This document shows positions 59,639 through 64,000 of a stretch of DNA of 64,000 bases, one piece after another. Source of the stretch: SFEL01 sp964392455. GTDB taxonomy: Bacteria; Bacillota; Clostridia; Christensenellales; CAG-138. The DNA lies in the NCBI GenBank assembly GCA_964392455.1, contig CAYMPG010000001.1, positions 79,719 through 143,718 of the forward strand, given 5' to 3'. A program made the position numbers and the translations under genes. Below the pieces are notes generated by a model. It ran no database searches. It worked only from the letters and a program-made list of their open reading frames with translations, and had not been told where the DNA came from. Numbering within the stretch: position 1 is the stretch's first letter; every line of letters starts with the position of its first letter.

Positions 59639-59881
59639 TTGACCATAGGTATGGCCGTAAAGCAGCGGATACTGGAGCTGTGTCAGGAGCATCGCATTAC
59701 AGTAAACAGGCTGGCCACCATGAGCGGAATAACCCAATCTACGCTTAATAACATAGTTTCCGGGCGAAACAACAGCGCCACCGTGGCCACGATAAAAAAG
59801 ATATGCGATGGGCTGAATATTACGATACAGGACTTTTTCGCAGCCGATTGTTTCAAAAATCTGGAGCAGGAAATAAGATAA
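59639..59881 (+). CDS. XRE-family transcriptional regulator
   Basis: 80 residues from a TTG at 59639 with AAGGAG upstream; the first ATG is four codons later. RILELCQEHRITVNRLATMSGITQSTLNNIVSGRNNSATVATIKKICDGLNITIQDFF is a full Cro/C1 helix-turn-helix domain. It is divergent from the GLUG surface protein gene and may control it. Two ATAATTATA copies lie just after the stop. Confidence 0.88.
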   Translation: MTIGMAVKQRILELCQEHRITVNRLATMSGITQSTLNNIVSGRNNSATVATIKKICDGLNITIQDFFAADCFKNLEQEIR

Positions 59882-59921
59882 AAATACATTATAATTATAA
59901 AAAAACAGCATAATTATAACA

Positions 59922-59953
59922 AAAAGCAGCGGCCGACAGACCGCTGCTTGTAT
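59922..59953. terminator. Terminator between convergent XRE and pgsA genes
   Basis: AAGCAGCGG/CCGCTGCTT stem with an eight-base loop, A-run on the left, T-rich sequence on the right. Confidence 0.8.
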
Positions 59954-59990
59954 TTGTGTAGGTTATACCTGAGGGGCAAAAATGGGGGCA

Positions 59991-60530
59991 TCAGGCCCCG
60001 GAACGCACGAACTGAGTGCGCCCATAGTGCACCAGCGCCACAAATGAGAACACTACCGACAGGCCAAACACCGCCGTGCTCAGGCTGCCGATGGCGGCGA
60101 AGATGGGGGCAATATCCAGCGCCTTTAAAAGGGCCATGATAATGCTGGCGCTGAAAAGGGAGGTGGCAGCCTTGCCGAAGAAATCCGAATAGGCCACGGT
60201 GCGCCGGCGGAGCATGATGAACCCGCCCAGCATCATGAGGGCTTCTTTTATTATGACGGCAATGAGCAGATACCCGGGAATCCAGCCCGCAGAGTAGAAG
60301 CAGGCGGAGATGACGAGGAGGGTTATCTTATCCGCCACGGGGTCAAGTATTTTACCCAGGTTTGATACCCACCCGAAGGCACGGGCGAGGGCGCCATCCA
60401 GCACATCCGTCAGCATGGATATGCCGAAGGACACGCAGCAGGCGGTATAATCCTGCTTCATGAAAAACCAGGCAAACACCCCTGCGATGAATATTCGGGT
60501 AGAGGTAAGTATATTTGGCAGATGTTTCAT
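59991..60530 (-). CDS. pgsA: CDP-diacylglycerol-glycerol-3-phosphate 3-phosphatidyltransferase
   Basis: 179 residues with about five membrane segments. The CDP-alcohol phosphotransferase motif is complete: DVLDGALARAFGWVSNLGKILDPVAD, with the metal-binding aspartates. It starts PNILTSTRIFIAGVFAW, usual for PgsA. The enzyme makes phosphatidylglycerol phosphate for anionic phospholipids. It stands alone. Confidence 0.92.
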   Translation of the reverse strand: MKHLPNILTSTRIFIAGVFAWFFMKQDYTACCVSFGISMLTDVLDGALARAFGWVSNLGKILDPVADKITLLVISACFYSAGWIPGYLLIAVIIKEALMMLGGFIMLRRRTVAYSDFFGKAATSLFSASIIMALLKALDIAPIFAAIGSLSTAVFGLSVVFSFVALVHYGRTQFVRSGA

Positions 60531-60691
60531 TATTTTTCCTCAGCACAGTATTATGGCATTATTATATCATAAAGATACTCCCTGTATCCAGAAATGGCAA
60601 TGGGTGGAAGGTGAAAGAATTGAAAACTCGGCTCAATAATGGAAAAACCATGGCAAAGTGCGTACATTTTTTAAAATGGAGGGTTATCTCG

Positions 60692-60720
60692 TTGACAGGG
60701 CGGGGCCTAAAGGATAAAAT
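60692..60720 (+). promoter_or_regulatory. Promoter of the PrsA-like foldase gene
   Basis: TTGACA, 17-bp spacer, TAAAAT, with 70 bases of leader to the start codon. The nearly perfect -35 and spacing suggest a strong constitutive promoter. Confidence 0.75.
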
Positions 60721-60797
60721 AGATAAGGTTATAAACCCGCTTGATAAAGGCGAGCCTTTGCCGCCCAAGCTACCAACATACATTAAGGAGATAAGCT

Positions 60798-61973
60798 ATG
60801 CGTAAAAACATCCGTACCCTTCGCCTTGCGGCGGCAGTCATGACGCTGGTCATGGCCATGATGGCCCTGGTGGGCTGCAGCGCAGTGGTAACTGATCCTG
60901 TGGTCGCCAAGGTAGGGGACGTTGAGATCAAGTATTCCACCTTTTACAATGCTTTCAGCACCTATGCCCAGTATGGCATAATCGATACCAGCACCGCCGT
61001 CACCGCCAAGGAGGGCCGTGACATGATAATGGAAATGCTGGTGGATTCCGTAGTGCCTGTGGCACAGGCCCGTGCAGAGGGCATCACCCTCACCGCCGAG
61101 GAGACCGAGGCAGCGGAGGCCGATGCAGTTGCCACCATGGAAGGCTATCTGAGCAGCTACCTTGACGATACCATCGAGGACGAGGCAGAGCGCCAGGCAG
61201 CCGCCATAAAGGCATTTGACGAAGCCTACAAGGCCGCCGACTTGACCTATGCCGGCCTCACTGAGGACATGAAGGCCGAGTATATCGACAATGCCAAGGG
61301 CAACAAGCTCCTTGAGAGCGTGTATTCCACCATTGCCGAGCCCACCGATGAGGAAATCCAGGCCCGCTACGATGAGGAGCTGGCACAGGACGTGGAGACC
61401 TATACCGCCAACCCCAGTCAGTATTACAATGACGATTTCTACTATGTATACTATGGCAACCTGCGCCCCCTGCAGGCCCCTGAGGGACTGTACTACGTAA
61501 AGCACATTCTCATCAAGAATGCTGAGACTGCCGACGAGGAGGATGCCGAGAGGGATTACGAGGCCATTGCAAAGGAAGTGCTGGCCAAGGTAAACGCCGG
61601 AGAGGACTTTGAGGCCCTTATCGAGGAATACAACGAGGATCCCGGCATGGCATCCAATCCTGAGGGATACATCATCGGTGCCGATTTCGAGGGCATATAT
61701 GATGAGGCCTTCCAGCTTGCAGCAGCAGAGCTGAAGAACGAGGGGGACGTTTCCGGCCTTGTAGAGGGCACAAACGGCATCCATATCATCAAGCGCTATG
61801 GCAACGTAAGCACTGACCCCGTCACTCTGGATGAGGTGAAGGATGAAATCAAGGAAATGATCCTCAGCGACCTTAAGAACGATATGTACACCGAAAAGGT
61901 AGCCGAGTGGAAGGAAAGCCTTGAGATAGTCACCTACGACAAGCGCGTGCAGTACGTGGGCGTAAATCAGTAA
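60798..61973 (+). CDS. PrsA/SurA-type peptidyl-prolyl isomerase lipoprotein
   Basis: 391 residues. The signal peptide ends with lipobox LVGC, cysteine 27. A SurA-like N-terminal helical domain (VAKVGDVEIKYSTFYNAFSTYAQYG) is followed by the parvulin rotamase domain from about residue 233: YYVKHILIKNAETADEEDAERDYEAIAKEVLAKV and DPGMASNPEGYIIGADFEGIYDEAFQLAAAEL, ending GIHIIKRYG. It helps secreted proteins fold outside the membrane. The gene uses ATC/ATT codons often, in line with high expression. AAGGAG precedes the ATG. Confidence 0.92.
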   Translation: MRKNIRTLRLAAAVMTLVMAMMALVGCSAVVTDPVVAKVGDVEIKYSTFYNAFSTYAQYGIIDTSTAVTAKEGRDMIMEMLVDSVVPVAQARAEGITLTAEETEAAEADAVATMEGYLSSYLDDTIEDEAERQAAAIKAFDEAYKAADLTYAGLTEDMKAEYIDNAKGNKLLESVYSTIAEPTDEEIQARYDEELAQDVETYTANPSQYYNDDFYYVYYGNLRPLQAPEGLYYVKHILIKNAETADEEDAERDYEAIAKEVLAKVNAGEDFEALIEEYNEDPGMASNPEGYIIGADFEGIYDEAFQLAAAELKNEGDVSGLVEGTNGIHIIKRYGNVSTDPVTLDEVKDEIKEMILSDLKNDMYTEKVAEWKESLEIVTYDKRVQYVGVNQ

Positions 61974-61989
61974 TAAACCCCGAATACAG

Positions 61990-62025
61990 CGCCGCCGGGA
62001 GCGAATGAGCCCGGCGGCGTTTTTA
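61990..62025 (+). terminator. Terminator of the foldase gene
   Basis: CGCCGCCGGG/CCCGGCGGCG stem of 10 bp, followed by five T. Confidence 0.93.
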
Positions 62026-62093
62026 TGTTGATTTTTGCGGCGGGGTTATGTATGCTAATGTAAGAAACGGCCTGAATGGAGAAGAAAACAACC

Positions 62094-63308
62094 ATGACAA
62101 AGCGAGCTTATTACGATAACGGCGCCCTCACCTGCCGGGCAACTGTACTGGACTGCGTTGCGGTGGAGGGGGGCTATGAGATACTTACGGACGTTACCTC
62201 CATATTCCCGGAAAGCGGTGGGCAGCTTTCGGATACCGGCCGCATAGGCGATGCGGTGGTATCCCATGCCCGTGAGGATGGGGAGCTGGTGTGGCATCTG
62301 GCGGACAGGCCCCTCGAAAAGGGCGCGGCTGTCACCATAGAGGCAGATGCGGAGCCAAGGGAGGACCATACCTGCCAGCATAGCGGGGAGCATATACTTT
62401 CCGGCCTTGCAAGCAAGCTCTTTGGCGCAGTAAACGTGGGCTTCCATATGGCGGAGGATTATGCCACGATAGACCTGGATACCCCCCTTACCCATGAGCA
62501 GATACAGCAGCTCCAGCGGGAGGCAAACAGGGCTGTGCAGCGGAATCTGCCTGTTACCTCAGTGGTGGTGCAGGGGGAGGAGCTGGAGAATATACCCCTC
62601 CGCAAGCAGGCAAAGGGCCTCAGCGGGGATATACGCATAGTGTATATGGATGGCGGGCAGGTGGATTCCTGCACCTGCTGCGGCACCCATGTGGCCACCA
62701 CAGGGCAGGTGGGCTATATAAAGATAACCGCCCACATGAAATACAAGGGCGGCACCAGAATGTGGTTTGCCTGCGGCATGAGGGCCGTGGAGGATTCACT
62801 GAAAAATCAGGATATAGTGGATACCCTTGCTGTGCGCTTCAGCGCAAAGGCGGAGGACGTGGTTTCTGCGGTGATACGCCAGGGGGATGAGCTCAATGGG
62901 GCAAAGCATCAGCTCAGGGAGCGCACCCAGCAGCTTCAGCGGTATGTGGCAGAGGAGCTTCTTAACGGGGCCGAGAGCATCAATGGCGTAAGGCTGGTGG
63001 TAAGCCTACAGCAGGGCACCCAGATGAACGAGCTTAAGACGCTTGCAGAAAGGCTTTCAGGCGAGAGCGATGTGCTGGCGGTGCTGTTTTCCAGGAATGG
63101 AGATACCCTTATGTATCAGCTTACCCGGGGCAAGGCCGTGGGCCACAGCGCAAGGGAGCTTATCCAGGCGGTAAATGCGGCAGCAGGCGGCAAGGGCGGC
63201 GGCAGAGATGAGCTTGCCCAGGGCAGCGCGCCTCTGGGGGCGGCAGCGGACGTGGAGGGCACAGTGGAGCAGATAAGAAGCTACTGCCGGGCGGTGCTGA
63301 GGGGCTGA
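62094..63308 (+). CDS. Alanyl-tRNA editing protein (AlaX-type with DHHA1 domain)
   Basis: 404 residues from the ATG at 62094, with GGAGAAG nine bases before it; an ATG at 62076 overlaps that site. FPESGGQLSDTGRIG and CQHSGEHILSGL carry the first zinc ligands, and CTCCGTHVATTGQVGYIKI the others, the trans-editing site of AlaX. A coiled region and a C-terminal DHHA1 domain (GGGRDELAQGSAPLG) follow, making it the large AlaX type that lacks the aminoacylation domain of AlaRS. It hydrolyses mischarged Ser- or Gly-tRNA(Ala). Confidence 0.93.
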   Translation: MTKRAYYDNGALTCRATVLDCVAVEGGYEILTDVTSIFPESGGQLSDTGRIGDAVVSHAREDGELVWHLADRPLEKGAAVTIEADAEPREDHTCQHSGEHILSGLASKLFGAVNVGFHMAEDYATIDLDTPLTHEQIQQLQREANRAVQRNLPVTSVVVQGEELENIPLRKQAKGLSGDIRIVYMDGGQVDSCTCCGTHVATTGQVGYIKITAHMKYKGGTRMWFACGMRAVEDSLKNQDIVDTLAVRFSAKAEDVVSAVIRQGDELNGAKHQLRERTQQLQRYVAEELLNGAESINGVRLVVSLQQGTQMNELKTLAERLSGESDVLAVLFSRNGDTLMYQLTRGKAVGHSARELIQAVNAAAGGKGGGRDELAQGSAPLGAAADVEGTVEQIRSYCRAVLRG

Positions 63309-63344
63309 CAAGTCAAAATATATAGATAAAATCTAAAAAATACA

Positions 63345-63372
63345 TTGACAAAAACCCGTGGTATGATATAAT
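63345..63372 (+). promoter_or_regulatory. Promoter of the infC operon
   Basis: TTGACA, 16-bp spacer, TATAAT: both hexamers are perfect matches. Confidence 0.85.
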
Positions 63373-63379
63373 AACCCAC

Positions 63380-63505
63380 GGTAAAAGCAGAAGCAGCCCG
63401 CTTCTCACCCGCCGACGATGCAGTCAGGCGTGGTATCAAGGCAATGATAACCTTATGGGTTTAGTGTGTTCAGCGGGTAGTTTCTGGCCCGCTGAATTTT
63501 ATTTT
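63380..63505 (+). ncRNA. infC (ribosomal protein L20-type) leader RNA
   Basis: About 130 bases between promoter and infC form several stems (GAAGCAG...CTTC, GGTATCAAGGC...GATAACC region). The last is TCAGCGGG/CCCGCTGA, followed by AATTTTATTTTA, a terminator-like hairpin directly before the infC ribosome-binding site. In Firmicutes L20 binds this leader and ends transcription when in excess; that rpmI and rplT follow outside the window is an assumption. Confidence 0.65.
63470..63504 (+). terminator. Attenuator hairpin in the infC leader
   Basis: TCAGCGGG and CCCGCTGA pair over eight positions around a ten-base loop, then T-rich sequence. Confidence 0.7.
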
Positions 63506-63520
63506 ATGGAGGTGTCCACC

Positions 63521-64000
63521 ATAGCCAAGGAAGAACTTCAAATCAATGAAGAAATTCGCGATAAGGAAGTGCGCCTTATCGATGAAGAAGGAAACCAGCA
63601 GGGAGTCGTTCAGCTGGATGTGGCTTTCCGCATGGCCGATGAAGCAGGGCTGGATCTTGTAAAGATAGCTCCTCAGGCCACCCCGCCCGTATGCAAGATA
63701 ATGGACTACGGCAAGTACAAGTTTGAGCAGGGCAAGCGCGAAAAGGAAGCCAAGAAGAACCAGAAGGTAATCGAGGTAAAGGAAATTCGCCTTTCTGCCA
63801 CAATCGATACCCACGATATGGAAGTTAAAGCCAAGGCTACCGAAAAGTTCCTCAAGAACGGGGACAAGGTCAAGGTGACCATTCGCTTCCGTGGCCGTCA
63901 GATAAAGCATGGCGACCTGGGCCTGGATGTGATGGACGCTTTCTACGAAATGGTCAAGGACAGTGCTGCGATAGATCGTCCTGCAAAGCAGGAAGGCCGC
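63521..64000 (+). CDS. infC: Translation initiation factor IF-3 (C-terminal end cut off by window edge), non-standard ATA start
   Basis: 160 codons are present. The protein begins (I)AKEELQINEEIRDKEVRLIDEEGNQQGVV and has the typical VKIAPQATPPVCKIMDYGKYKFEQGKREKEAKKNQ linker; nearly the whole factor is present. GGAGGTG stands seven bases before an ATA, the start codon position where other infC genes use AUU or similar rare starts, through which IF-3 limits its own synthesis. An in-frame ATG at 63506 overlaps the ribosome-binding site itself and has none of its own, so it is unlikely. IF-3 binds 30S subunits and checks initiator tRNA pairing. Confidence 0.92.
   Translation, partial: MAKEELQINEEIRDKEVRLIDEEGNQQGVVQLDVAFRMADEAGLDLVKIAPQATPPVCKIMDYGKYKFEQGKREKEAKKNQKVIEVKEIRLSATIDTHDMEVKAKATEKFLKNGDKVKVTIRFRGRQIKHGDLGLDVMDAFYEMVKDSAAIDRPAKQEGR

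Noticed and set aside
60692..60805. A 37-codon frame from a TTG, overlapping the foldase gene start
   Set aside because: The TTG is the -35 box of a nearly perfect promoter (TTGACA-N17-TAAAAT), so it would not be in the transcript.
859..61784. Long open frames antisense to real genes, for example 859-1794 (+), 18345-19505 (+), 22941-24275 (-), 47592-48914 (-) and 60783-61784 (-)
   Set aside because: They lie opposite genes with clear family motifs, have no ribosome-binding sites or recognisable products, and arise because the real genes rarely use TTA, CTA and TCA codons, which leaves the opposite strand without stops.
63506..63508. In-frame ATG as start of infC
   Set aside because: It overlaps the only ribosome-binding site and has none of its own; the ATA 15 bases downstream is well placed.

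Overview
The window looks like a chromosomal piece of an uncultured, anaerobic, spore-forming member of the Clostridia, probably a gut organism known from metagenomes. The signs are a SCIFF ranthipeptide locus, Rex, a rubredoxin-rubrerythrin, sporulation sigma factor K, RNase J, a PyrK/PyrDB-type dihydroorotate dehydrogenase, ECF vitamin transporters, many lipoproteins and VanW-domain wall proteins. A run of ten N at 10746-10755 inside uvrA marks a scaffold join. Most genes use ATA heavily for isoleucine; efp and a few other probably highly expressed genes use ATC/ATT. I found no rRNA, tRNA, CRISPR array or insertion sequence. Genus or family cannot be decided from the sequence alone.

Layout. 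0-6.4 kb: a PLP decarboxylase fragment, the SCIFF maturase and its seven-cysteine precursor, a VanW protein, an ECF S component next to type III pantothenate kinase, and two small genes. 6.4-12.8 kb: uvrB-uvrA, rex, maf. 12.9-18.1 kb: mreB, mreC-mreD-PBP2, followed by a highly structured intergenic element between two copies of one terminator hairpin. 18.4-21.7 kb: an iron alcohol dehydrogenase and a divergent KdpDE-like two-component pair. 21.7-27.9 kb: the pyrimidine operon pyrB-I-C-F-K-D-E, behind a promoter, a 37-codon leader peptide and a terminator buried in that leader reading frame. 27.9-31.7 kb: an autoregulated XRE/membrane-protein pair, then a solute-binding lipoprotein paired with a membrane-bound LuxR-type receptor. 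32.0-38.0 kb: an undescribed operon of zinc-ribbon, TM2 and secreted proteins. 38.0-45.7 kb: a DMT-family transporter, rubrerythrin, a TauE/SafE-like exporter, an orphan DNA methyltransferase, a GntR regulator and two further VanW proteins. 46.0-55.1 kb: housekeeping genes (RNase J, YlbF, MltG, U32 peptidase, DUF4430 plus ECF S component, SigK, an AP-endonuclease-like TIM barrel, EF-P, PlsY). 55.3-64.0 kb: a serine recombinase, a lone NMT1-type binding protein, a GLUG surface protein with a ribbon-helix-helix gene, an XRE regulator, pgsA, a PrsA-like foldase, an alanyl-tRNA editing protein and the start of the infC operon with its leader.

How they work together. The pyr operon covers every step from aspartate plus carbamoyl phosphate to UMP, and its leader suggests control by UTP-sensitive transcription-translation coupling, as at E. 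coli pyrBI. MreBCD, PBP2, MltG and three VanW proteins serve the cell wall. Rex, rubrerythrin and the alcohol dehydrogenase fit a fermentative anaerobe. The least explained parts are the zinc-ribbon/TM2 operon, the solute-binding protein plus LuxR receptor pair, the structured element at 18.1-18.3 kb and the GLUG protein, whose IPKTG motif is not followed by a normal sorting tail.
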